Assembly (NCBI RefSeq): GCF_004331455.1
Contig: NZ_SJJR01000009.1
Span: 186,001-250,000 of the forward strand
DNA from: Micromonospora zingiberis
GTDB lineage: Bacteria; Actinomycetota; Actinomycetes; Mycobacteriales; Micromonosporaceae
Length of the DNA stretch: 64,000 bases
Reading direction: 5' to 3'
Program-made: the position numbers and the translations under genes
Part shown: positions 25,064 through 31,962 of the stretch, piece by piece
Layout: each line of letters begins with the position of its first letter
How positions within the stretch are numbered: position 1 is the first letter of the stretch
Notes under the pieces: generated by a model
What the model was told of the DNA's origin: nothing
Databases searched by the model: none
What the model saw: the letters and a program-made list of their open reading frames with translations, nothing else

Positions 25064-25282
25064 CGGACCCCGATCTCCTTACCCGCAGTGACCGCAAAAA
25101 CCGGCATTCGGCCATAAACACCCCAGCATCTCCACGCTGAGTGACTACCAGTAGTCGCATCGATGCCCTCCGTCGCCGGATCCGGCGGGATCGATCCGGG
25201 TCGCACTCCGGTCGATGTGAAGGCGCGTTACGATCGGCGGCCTGTGCCAGAAATGGTTTCACCTCTTGGGGAGGGGTACGAC

Positions 25283-26188
25283 GTGGCATTCGACTACGGC
25301 GACCGGACCGGCTACGAACCGATCAGCGACGTCGACCGCAAGGAGTTCCATGAGCAGGGCTTTCTCCTGCTGCGCAACGTCCTGACCGAGGACCACCGGG
25401 CCGCCCTCGAAGCCGCGGTCGACCGGGTGTACGACGAGGAGAAGGCGAAGGGCAACACCACCAAGGACGGCACCCTGCACCTGCTGGGCTTCCTTGAGCG
25501 CGACGAGCTTTTCGGCGAGCTGCTCACCCACCCGATCGCCTTCCCCTACATGTGGGGTCTGGCCGGGTGGAGCATCTACAGCCACCACAACCACCTGGAC
25601 GTCACCCCGCCGGCCCTGGAGCCGGAGAAGCCGTACTGGGGTTGGCACCAGGACGGGTACCGGCAGAACTCCGACCCGGAGACGATGGACCCGAACCTGC
25701 CCCGGCCGATGTTCTCGCTGAAGGTCGCCTACGTGCTCTCCGACCTGTCGGAGAACGGCCGTGGCGCGACCAAGGTGATCCCGGGCAGCCACCTGTGGAA
25801 CTCGCTGCCTCGGCCCGAGGACACCACGGTGCACAACCCGGACCCGGAGGGCACCGTCGAGATCACCGCCAACCCGGGCGACGCGTTCATCTTCGACCGC
25901 CGCCAGTGGCACTCGCGGTCGACGAACCTGTCGACGATCACCCGCAAGATGCTCTTCGTCGGCTACACCTACCGGTGGATCCGCCCGCTGGACGAGCTGC
26001 ACATCGACCCCGACGGCGAGTGGTGGGCCAACCGCACGCCGGTGCAGCGCCAGCTCTGCGGTGAGGGCACCCACACCGCGAACTACTGGGGCATCAACTG
26101 GGACGGCTACATCGACGACGAGATCCCGCTGCGCAAGGAGCTCAAGGAGCGCGGCCAGCTCAACCGCAACATCCCCTGGCTCCGCTGA
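25283..26188 (+). CDS. Phytanoyl-CoA dioxygenase (PhyH) family Fe(II)/2-oxoglutarate oxygenase
   Basis: Predicted cytoplasmic non-heme iron dioxygenase of 301 residues that would hydroxylate a small molecule using 2-oxoglutarate. The facial triad is visible as His122-x-Asp124 in WGWHQDGY and distal His210 in RQWHSRS. GTG 25283 is chosen because a strong GGGGAGGGG ribosome-binding site lies six bases upstream; an open frame extends to 25163. The 219-bp leader contains the palindrome GACTACCAGTAGTC (25143-25156). It is followed by a rho-independent terminator. The substrate cannot be told; the neighbouring sugar importer is convergent and not obviously linked. Confidence 0.87.
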   Translation: MAFDYGDRTGYEPISDVDRKEFHEQGFLLLRNVLTEDHRAALEAAVDRVYDEEKAKGNTTKDGTLHLLGFLERDELFGELLTHPIAFPYMWGLAGWSIYSHHNHLDVTPPALEPEKPYWGWHQDGYRQNSDPETMDPNLPRPMFSLKVAYVLSDLSENGRGATKVIPGSHLWNSLPRPEDTTVHNPDPEGTVEITANPGDAFIFDRRQWHSRSTNLSTITRKMLFVGYTYRWIRPLDELHIDPDGEWWANRTPVQRQLCGEGTHTANYWGINWDGYIDDEIPLRKELKERGQLNRNIPWLR

Positions 26189-26200
26189 TCCGGTAAGGAA

Positions 26201-26243
26201 GGGCCCCCTGTTAACGCCTAGCGCGGTACAGGGGGCCCTTTTT
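26201..26243. terminator. Rho-independent terminator built from the GGAAGGGC-GTTAAC repeat
   Basis: Perfect 11-bp stem GGGCCCCCTGT (26201-26211) / ACAGGGGGCCC (26228-26238) with a 16-base loop, followed by TTTTT on the plus strand. It lies between the convergent phyH and sugar-permease genes. The left arm belongs to the same repeat family as 17205-17256, with the second half inverted here. Confidence 0.85.
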
Positions 26244-26266
26244 AACACCCACCGGCCGGGGCACGC

Positions 26267-27175
26267 TCAGCCCTTCACCGCACCCGCGACAAGGCCGGCG
26301 ACCATCCGGCGCTGCACCAGCAGGAAGAAGACGATCACCGGCAGGGTGAACAGGGTGGACGCCGCCATCACCGGCCCCCACGCGGTGTCGTCCCGCCCGA
26401 AGAAGAAGGTCATCGCCACCGGCAGGGTGTAGCGGTCCTGGCGGTTGATGAAGGTCAGCGCGAAGATCAGCTCGTTCCAGGCGATGATGAAGGAGAAGAT
26501 GCTGGTCGCCACGAGCCCCGGCGCCACCAGCGGGAACAGGATCCGGCGGAAGATCTGCGCCCGACTGGCACCGTCGATGGCGGCGGCCTCCTCCAACTCC
26601 CTGGGCACCGCCGCGACGAAGCCGCGCAGCATCCAGATCGCGAACGGCAGCGAGAAACCCAGGTACGTGAGGATCAGGCTGGGCAGGGTGTTGTAGAGGC
26701 CAAGCCGCTGGATCATCAGGAACAGCGGGATGACCAGCGCCTCCAACGGGATCATCTGGACCACCAGCAGCATGATCAGGAAGCTGGTCCGGAGTTTGAA
26801 GCGGAACCGGGCCACGGCGGTGGCCGCCAGCAGCGCCACCAGCCCGCTGAGCAGCACCGTGGTCACCGCCACCAGCACGCTGTTGAGGAAGAAGTCGGCG
26901 AAGGTCACGCCCGGGATCAGGTTTCCGGTGAGGATCTGCCGGTAGTGCGCCAACGTCGGCTCGGCCGGCAGCGGGCGCGGGGTACTGGCGAAGATCTCCC
27001 CGCTCGGCTTCAGCGAGGTGGTGATCATCCAGTAGACGGGGAAGGCCGCGAAGAGCGCCACCAGCAGGCCGGCGCCGTTGAGCGCGAGCCGCCGGGCCTG
27101 CCGGCGCCCTCGACCACCAGCCCGGGTCGGCGCCCGACCGGCACCACCCCGGATCGGCGCCCGACCGACGCTCAC
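26267..27175 (-). CDS. Carbohydrate ABC transporter permease (MalG type)
   Basis: Inner-membrane permease subunit of 302 residues with six predicted helices. The EAA loop that contacts the ATPase reads ELEEAAAIDGASRAQIFRRILFPL. GTG 27175 overlaps the stop of the MalF-type permease by four bases (GTGA). A basic, Gly/Arg-rich N terminus of about 30 residues precedes the first helix. It is the last gene of the solute-binding protein-permease-permease operon, which ends at the repeat-derived terminator. Confidence 0.93.
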   Translation of the reverse strand: MSVGRAPIRGGAGRAPTRAGGRGRRQARRLALNGAGLLVALFAAFPVYWMITTSLKPSGEIFASTPRPLPAEPTLAHYRQILTGNLIPGVTFADFFLNSVLVAVTTVLLSGLVALLAATAVARFRFKLRTSFLIMLLVVQMIPLEALVIPLFLMIQRLGLYNTLPSLILTYLGFSLPFAIWMLRGFVAAVPRELEEAAAIDGASRAQIFRRILFPLVAPGLVATSIFSFIIAWNELIFALTFINRQDRYTLPVAMTFFFGRDDTAWGPVMAASTLFTLPVIVFFLLVQRRMVAGLVAGAVKG

Positions 27176-28158
27176 GCCTCCCCCTCCTGCCGCAGCACCA
27201 GGCGCACGTACATCCCGGTGACGACCAGCAGGATCAGGGTGAGGACCACCGCTATCGCCGCGCCGAGGCCGTACTTCGGCGGGGGTGAGAACGCCTCGGC
27301 GTACGCGTAGACGGAGAGCATGAAGGTGGGCCGGTCCTGGGTGCCACCGGCGAGCGCGTAGTACTGGGTGAAGACCTTGAAATCCCAGATGGTCGAGAGT
27401 ACGACGAGGATGCCGAAGACCGGCCGCAGCAGCGGGACGGTGACCCGCCAGAACACCCGCCACGGACCGGCGCCGTCGACCCGGGCCGCCTCGTGCAGTT
27501 CACTCGGCACGCTCTTGAGCCCGGCCAGCACGCTGACCGCCACGAACGGGAACGAGTGCCAGACCACCACCAGGGTGAGGATGGCGAAGAACAGCAGCGG
27601 CGAGTTGAACCACCCGTAGCCGGTCCAGTCGCTGCGCCCGAACAACGCCACCGAGAGCCCGTCGGGCAGGGCGTTGAACGCCCAGGTGACCAGCCCGCTG
27701 GTGTCGTCGAAGATCCATTTCCAGACGATGGTGCCGGTGAGCGCGGGCGTGGCCCAGGCGAGCATCACGCAACTGGCCACGAACGCCGCCATCCGGCGAC
27801 CGAGCCGGTCGAGCAGCAGCCCGACCAGGGTGCCCAGGATCATCGTCAGCGCCACGTTGGCCACGGCGAAGAGCACCGTGTTGCGCAGCACCGTCCAGAA
27901 GAAGGGATCGCCGAGGATCTGGGCGTAGTTGTCCAGCCCGACCCACGGCCACTCCCGGTCACCGCGCAGCTGACGGACGTTGTCCAGACGGTGGAAGGAC
28001 ATCACCACCACCTGGCCCAGCGGCCAGAGCAGCAGCACCCCGATGGTCACCAGGCAGGGAAGGAGCAGCAGGTACGGCAGGCGGTCCGCCCGGCGCCGCC
28101 GTCGCGCGAGGGTCTGCTGCGCAACGCCCGCCTGAGGTCCCTCGGTCAGCGCGGTCAC
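27172..28158 (-). CDS. Carbohydrate ABC transporter permease (MalF type)
   Basis: Partner permease of 328 residues with six helices and an EAA loop (ELHEAARVDGAGPWRVFWRVTVPLL). GTG 28158 overlaps the solute-binding protein stop (GTGA) and its own stop overlaps the next gene, so the three genes are translated as one unit. No ATPase gene is nearby; actinobacterial sugar importers of this class often share a common MsiK-type ATPase. Confidence 0.93.
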   Translation of the reverse strand: MTALTEGPQAGVAQQTLARRRRRADRLPYLLLLPCLVTIGVLLLWPLGQVVVMSFHRLDNVRQLRGDREWPWVGLDNYAQILGDPFFWTVLRNTVLFAVANVALTMILGTLVGLLLDRLGRRMAAFVASCVMLAWATPALTGTIVWKWIFDDTSGLVTWAFNALPDGLSVALFGRSDWTGYGWFNSPLLFFAILTLVVVWHSFPFVAVSVLAGLKSVPSELHEAARVDGAGPWRVFWRVTVPLLRPVFGILVVLSTIWDFKVFTQYYALAGGTQDRPTFMLSVYAYAEAFSPPPKYGLGAAIAVVLTLILLVVTGMYVRLVLRQEGEA

Positions 28159-29441
28159 TTGGCGTTGAGGATGCTTTCCATCTCCGCGGCCGCGTCGGCG
28201 GTCGCCTGTTCGACCGTCTTCTGACCCTTCATGACCGAGCTGTTCATCGCCTGGGTCACCGTCTTGGTCCGGCTGACCTCCACCCACTTCGGAGTGAGCG
28301 GCGTGAGCCGGGTGTTGCGCATGGTGGTGGCGAACGCCGCCATGATCTTGTCATTGGCGTACGCGTCGCCGCTGACCAGGTCAGAGTAGACCGGAAAGAA
28401 GCCGAGGCTGCCGGCGAACTCCTGGGCGTTCTGCTTGCGCAGCAGCACGGTCAGGTAGTCCCAGGCGAGATCCTGGCGCCGGCTGTCCCGCCAGATCGCG
28501 ACATCGGAGCCGCCGGCGAAGGCGGGCGCGGGTTGGCCGTCGGGGCCGGGGATGGGGAAGGTTCCCCAGACCTTCTCGATCTCCGGGTTGTCCTTGGCGA
28601 TCGCGCCCTGCTGCCAACTGCCGGCGAAGGCCATCGCCGCCTTGCCGGTGGCGAACTGGGTACGCGCGTCGATCTCGTTCCAGCCGGCCGCGGCGGGCGG
28701 AGCGACCTTGTGCACGGTCACCAGGTCGGTCCAGAACCTGACGGCCTGCCGCGCCTGCGGTGAGGTGAGGCCCGACCTCCAGGCATCCGCCTCCCGGGTG
28801 GCCACCTCCGCTCCGGCGCCCCAGAGGAAGGAGTAGAAGGGCAGTTCGGAGTTGCCGGGTACGGCGATGCCGTACGTCCCGGGCTTGCTGGCCTGCACCG
28901 CCTTGGCCACCGAGACCAGCTCGTCCCAGTTCTTCGGCGGTTGTACGCCGGCCTCGGCGAACCAGTCGGTGCGGTAGTAGATGCCCCGCACATCGGCGTA
29001 CCACGGGACGCCGTACTGGCGGCCGTCGAGCTGTGCGTTACGCACCAGGTCGGGCAGGATGTCCTTACCGTCGGCCCAGCCGTTCATCCGGTCGGTGATG
29101 TCCGCCAGGGCTTCCTGTGCCGCCCAGCCCTGGGTTTCGGTGTTGCCCAACTCGGTGACGTCCGGTCCTTCGCCGCCGGCGAGCGCCGCCTGGAACTTCG
29201 TGGGCGCTTCGAGCCAGGGGACGTACTGCACGACCACGTCGGTGTCGGGGTGCTTGACCCGGAACTCGGCCTCCACGGCATCGAGGAACGCGGTTTGCGC
29301 CTCGCTACCCTCGCCCATCATCCAGACCGTGAGTCGGCTCGGGTCGGCCGCGTCCTCGCCGGAGCCGCCACAGCCGGCCAGCATCATCGCGGTCGTGGCC
29401 ACGACGGCGGTGACCGGAGCCAGTCGCCTCCACCTGTTCAC
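28155..29441 (-). CDS. Extracellular sugar-binding lipoprotein of an ABC transporter
   Basis: Family 1 extracellular solute-binding protein of 428 residues. It has a lipoprotein signal with lipobox LAGC (Cys24), then the mature binding domain (RLTVWMMGEGSEAQTAFLDAVEAEF...). GTG 29441 is supported by GGGAGGAG upstream. It is first in the three-gene importer operon. A 20-bp palindrome upstream may be the operator of a LacI- or ROK-type regulator, but no regulator gene is adjacent. The likely ligand is an oligosaccharide; it cannot be specified. Confidence 0.92.
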   Translation of the reverse strand: MNRWRRLAPVTAVVATTAMMLAGCGGSGEDAADPSRLTVWMMGEGSEAQTAFLDAVEAEFRVKHPDTDVVVQYVPWLEAPTKFQAALAGGEGPDVTELGNTETQGWAAQEALADITDRMNGWADGKDILPDLVRNAQLDGRQYGVPWYADVRGIYYRTDWFAEAGVQPPKNWDELVSVAKAVQASKPGTYGIAVPGNSELPFYSFLWGAGAEVATREADAWRSGLTSPQARQAVRFWTDLVTVHKVAPPAAAGWNEIDARTQFATGKAAMAFAGSWQQGAIAKDNPEIEKVWGTFPIPGPDGQPAPAFAGGSDVAIWRDSRRQDLAWDYLTVLLRKQNAQEFAGSLGFFPVYSDLVSGDAYANDKIMAAFATTMRNTRLTPLTPKWVEVSRTKTVTQAMNSSVMKGQKTVEQATADAAAEMESILNAK

Positions 29442-29489
29442 GCCGCTCTCCTCCCGCCGCGCGGCACTAACCTTCTGCGTCGCACCCTA

Positions 29490-29509
29490 GTACGAAGGTT
29501 TCCTTTACG
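29490..29509 (-). promoter_or_regulatory. Candidate operator of the sugar ABC operon
   Basis: Imperfect palindrome GTACGAAGGTTTCCTTTACG, 49 bp upstream of the solute-binding protein start. AAAGGAAACCTTC-type sites of this sort are familiar upstream of actinobacterial sugar-uptake genes controlled by ROK or LacI repressors; the regulator here is not identified. Confidence 0.45.
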
Positions 29510-29520
29510 ACAGAGGGCGG

Positions 29521-29582
29521 GCGGAACGGGGGTAATCCACCGGCTTGGATCGCGCCATTCCGCCGGAACGGTGTCGATCAAG
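29521..29582. repeat. 62-bp direct repeat, left copy
   Basis: Begins GCGGAACGGGGGTAATCC and ends GGTGTCGATCAAG. It matches 29898-29959 at 53 of 62 positions in the same orientation; the differences cluster in the middle. Confidence 0.85.
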
Positions 29583-29903
29583 GGCACGCGGACACAGGCC
29601 GTCTGTCCAAGCTGGCTCCGTTACCGCGCCTGGCCTGCCTGTCAGGCTGGGCCTGCGACTGCGCCTGTCCGCCTAGCCGGGCTGCCCCGTATGGCACCGG
29701 CCGCGTGGCCGCCCGGCTGGCTGGCCGCCCGGCTGGCTGGCCGCCCGGCTGGCCGCCCGGCTGGCTGGCCGGCTGGCTGGCTGGCCGGCCGCCCGGCTGG
29801 CTGGCCGCCCGGCTGGCTGGCCGGGCGGCTGACTGGCCGGGCGGCTGACTGGCCGGGCGGCTGACTGGCCGGCTGCCGGGTGATCGGCACCGTTCCGGCG
29901 GAA
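29558..29903. mobile_element. 346-bp segment bounded by 23-bp inverted repeats (MITE-like)
   Basis: Left end 29558-29580 (starts TTCCGCCGGAACGG) and right end 29881-29903 (ends CCGTTCCGGCGGAA) are inverted repeats matching at 22 of 23 positions. The interior has no transposase and is largely a GGCTGGCC array. A short non-autonomous element is one reading; a folded intergenic repeat is another. No clear target-site duplication was found. Confidence 0.4.
29706..29870. repeat. GGCTGGCTGGCCGCCC tandem array
   Basis: Irregular repeats of GGCTGGCTGGCCGCCC, several truncated, followed by three exact 16-bp copies of GGGCGGCTGACTGGCC (29823, 29839, 29855). Confidence 0.85.
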
Positions 29904-29959
29904 CGGGGGTAATCCGTCTCGCTGGAACGCGCCATACCGCCGGACCGGTGTCGATCAAG
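29898..29959. repeat. 62-bp direct repeat, right copy
   Basis: Second copy of the 29521-29582 repeat. Its left end overlaps the right inverted repeat of the 346-bp segment. Confidence 0.85.
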
Positions 29960-30100
29960 CCGCAGGTCCCGTATCCGTCGCCGGACCCCGCACGGACTGG
30001 CCGGCCAGACGGCCAGACGGCCAGGGAACAGGACGGACGGTGCCGCAGGCGGGGCCCGGGAGCCGGCCTGCGGCGGTGGCGCAACCGGGGGCAGACATCG

Positions 30101-30133
30101 AAAGGCGCCCGACCTCGTCGTCGGGCGCCTTTT
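30101..30133. terminator. Intrinsic terminator downstream of the first glsB gene
   Basis: Stem GGCGCCCGAC (30104-30113) / GTCGGGCGCC (30120-30129) with a 6-base loop, flanked by AAA on the left and TTTT on the right, so it can end transcription in either direction. It lies 13 bp past the stop of the minus-strand glsB gene. Confidence 0.88.
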
Positions 30134-30145
30134 CGAGAATCAGTT

Positions 30146-30433
30146 CTACCGGTGGGTTACCCCGCGACGACTGCGGCCGACACCGGAAACCAGGGCGACC
30201 GCGACGGCGGCCAGCAGGACCTGGAGCATCAGCTCCCGCCAGTCGATTCCGGCGGTCTCGGCGAAGCCGGAGGCGCGGGCGATAACGGTGCCGAGCAGTG
30301 CCGCCCCGACACCGATGAGCATGTGCAACCAGATCGGCATGGGCTGACGGCCCGGCACCACCAGGCGACCCAGCGCGCCGATGATCAGACCAACGATCAG
30401 CGCGGTGATGATGCCCCAGACGGTGAACTCCAT
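30146..30433 (-). CDS. GlsB/YeaQ/YmgE family stress-response membrane protein, copy 1
   Basis: Small integral membrane protein of 95 residues with three hydrophobic segments; the family (transglycosylase-associated protein) is stress-linked and of unclear mechanism. The conserved core GLIIGALGRLVVPGRQ and PIWLHMLIGVGAALLGT are present. ATG 30433 has AAGGAG seven bases upstream. It is closely similar to the gene at 31475-31765: the first 50 or so residues are nearly identical and about 65 bp around the start are identical in DNA. Confidence 0.9.
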   Translation of the reverse strand: MEFTVWGIITALIVGLIIGALGRLVVPGRQPMPIWLHMLIGVGAALLGTVIARASGFAETAGIDWRELMLQVLLAAVAVALVSGVGRSRRGVTHR

Positions 30434-30607
30434 GGTCGCGCTCCTTCACAAAGACGATCCACGTTCGTGGCTTTCTGTCGTGCCCGCCTAATGCCCGACC
30501 CACGAAGATCTCAAACCGATCTTTTCCTCCTTTACACCCCGCCGCACACCAGATCTCCGGGTCCGAACCAGGCCGCGCCGTTTGCCGCATCCCGAGCCGC
30601 CAGCAGA

Positions 30608-30829
30608 CCGATCCCCCACGCCGCAGGCCGTCTTCCCACACGCCGCAGCCCGTCCCCGCACTCCGCAGGCCGTCCCCACACGCCGCAACCCGTCCCCGCA
30701 CGCCCCAATCCGTTCCCCCACGCCGCAGGCCGTTTCCCGCACGCCGCAGCCCGTTCCCCAACGCCCCAGGCCGTCCCCACACGCCGCAACCCGTTCCCCA
30801 CGCCGCAGGCCGTCCCCACACGCCGCAGG
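30608..30829. repeat. 20-bp tandem array, 11 units
   Basis: Consensus CCGTCCCCACACGCCGCAGG in 11 direct units of 19-22 bp with frequent substitutions. There are no spacers. Confidence 0.88.
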
Positions 30830-30908
30830 CGGGCGTGAAGACCACGGACGCGGTGCCGACCGTCGGCGGCGCCCAGCCGACCGTCCACTCAGGCGCCGGA
30901 AACGCCGA

Positions 30909-30937
30909 CGGGCGCCCGGCCGTCGGCCGGGCGCCCG
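30909..30937. terminator. GC-rich hairpin, possible terminator
   Basis: Perfect 13-bp stem CGGGCGCCCGGCC / GGCCGGGCGCCCG with a 3-base loop (GTC). No T-tract and no gene immediately beside it. Confidence 0.45.
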
Positions 30938-30968
30938 TGAGGCGGGTGTCGTTTAGGTTCTGTCTCGC

Positions 30969-31016
30969 GATCTTGGTACGGAACGGCCCCCATGGGGGCC
31001 GTTCCGTACCAAGATC
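30969..31016. repeat. 48-bp perfect palindrome
   Basis: Each half is 24 bases with no central loop; the outer arm is GATCTTGGTACGGAACGG and the centre is CCCCCATGGGGG. The outer 12 bases recur in the palindrome at 31159-31208. Confidence 0.92.
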
Positions 31017-31158
31017 CGCGGCTAGGAGCGGCCGGCAATTGGTGGTGGTGACGCAGCGGGAGGTCGAGCGGCCGGAGGCGGACGCGGCACATGCCCAGGG
31101 GCCCGTCACTGACCCCAGGCAACCATCTGGCAGGCTCGCTGCCCCGCCAAGGCATCCG

Positions 31159-31208
31159 AGATCTTGGTACGAGTGCGCCCCTCAAGGGGCAGATTCGTAC
31201 CAAGATCT
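31159..31208. repeat. Imperfect palindrome of the GATCTTGGTAC family
   Basis: Outer arms AGATCTTGGTACGA (31159-31172) / TCGTACCAAGATCT (31195-31208), perfect over 14 bp, with an inner GCCCCT/AGGGGC stem and a short asymmetric bulge. Confidence 0.88.
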
Positions 31209-31474
31209 TCCCCGCCCTGGGTGGCGGGCTGGCTATCAGGACGTGTCGGCCTATTGCCGGTCGCTCTAGGTTCAGGAGGCCGGCCAGGGATGTTGGACCG
31301 CGCCGTGGACGAGCAACGCGGCCAGGTCGAACGCGGCTTCAACCTCACGGGCACTGGCGCGACCAGGAGGCCAGGTACGACATGCCGGGTGCGCACTTCC
31401 ACGCCTTGCTCGACTCGTCGAACTTCGATCGGCCTACCCGCCGTACCCGACCAACAAGATCCGCGAGACCGAAC

Positions 31475-31765
31475 CTAGCGGTGGGTGATGCCGCGTCGGC
31501 GACTACCGACGCCGGCGACCAGCGCCACCGCGATCGCGGCCAGCGCCACCTGCACGGCCAGCTCGGCCCAGTCCACACCAGCGGTCACCGTGGCGATGCC
31601 CGCGGCCCGGGCGAGCACGGTACCGAGCAACGCCGCGCCGACGCCGATGAGCATGTGCAACCAGATCGGCATGTCTTGCCGGCCCGGCACCACCAGCCGG
31701 CCCAACGCGCCGATGATCAGACCAACGATCAGCGCGGTGATGATGCCCCAGACGGTGAACTCCAT
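31475..31765 (-). CDS. GlsB/YeaQ/YmgE family stress-response membrane protein, copy 2
   Basis: Paralogue of the 30146-30433 gene, 96 residues, same three-helix layout. It begins MEFTVWGIITALIVGLIIG, as copy 1 does, and diverges after about residue 52. ATG 31765 has AAGGAG upstream in the same spacing. Its stop codon lies within the right-hand inverted repeat (31455-31477). The near-identical 5' halves point to recent duplication or gene conversion. Confidence 0.9.
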   Translation of the reverse strand: MEFTVWGIITALIVGLIIGALGRLVVPGRQDMPIWLHMLIGVGAALLGTVLARAAGIATVTAGVDWAELAVQVALAAIAVALVAGVGSRRRGITHR

Positions 31766-31873
31766 GGTCGCACTCCTTAAACCCGAGGATGTCATTCGGC
31801 GGCAGTCCCGTCGTACGGATCAGGTTCCCGGTACGCCGAATTTCCAAACCGGCCGGAGCGGCCCGGAGAGTCG

Positions 31874-31912
31874 ATAAGGCATCGACGGTCCTGCCGACCG
31901 TCGATGCCTTAT
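31874..31912. terminator. Hairpin terminator of lepA
   Basis: Perfect 17-bp stem (31874-31890 / 31896-31912, arm ATAAGGCATCGACGGTC) with a 5-base loop, 50 bp after the lepA stop. No T-tract. Confidence 0.75.
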
Positions 31913-31962
31913 GGATTGGCCTTCCTCACCACCGCGTACGCCGACCGTCGAGGGTCGGGCGG

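Larger units (their letters stand above)
29442..30145. other. 700-bp gene-free, repeat-rich stretch
   Basis: Contains the candidate operator of the sugar-transport operon (29490-29509), two 62-bp direct repeats (29521-29582, 29898-29959), an inverted-repeat-bounded segment (29558-29903) with a GGCTGGCC tandem array, and a terminator (30101-30133). Open frames across it have repeat-driven composition and no ribosome-binding sites, so I annotate no gene. Confidence 0.7.
30434..31474. other. 1-kb gene-free region between the two glsB genes
   Basis: Holds an 11-unit 20-bp tandem array (30608-30829), a GC hairpin (30909-30937), a 48-bp perfect palindrome (30969-31016), a related imperfect palindrome (31159-31208) and an inverted repeat pair at 30954-30975 and 31455-31477. 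No frame has a credible start site; the longest one runs through the tandem array. Confidence 0.7.

Noticed and set aside
23290..29441. Biosynthetic gene cluster linking the hydratase, PhyH and ABC genes
   Set aside because: The genes are in opposite directions, separated by terminators, and no core biosynthetic enzyme is present.
30608..30829. CRISPR-like direct repeats between glsB genes
   Set aside because: No spacers; variable unit length; no cas genes.
29955..31109. 384-codon minus-strand frame with CGVWGRP-like repeats
   Set aside because: It runs through the 20-bp tandem array, whose unit length is not always a multiple of three, overlaps glsB copy 1 in another frame, and lacks a credible start.
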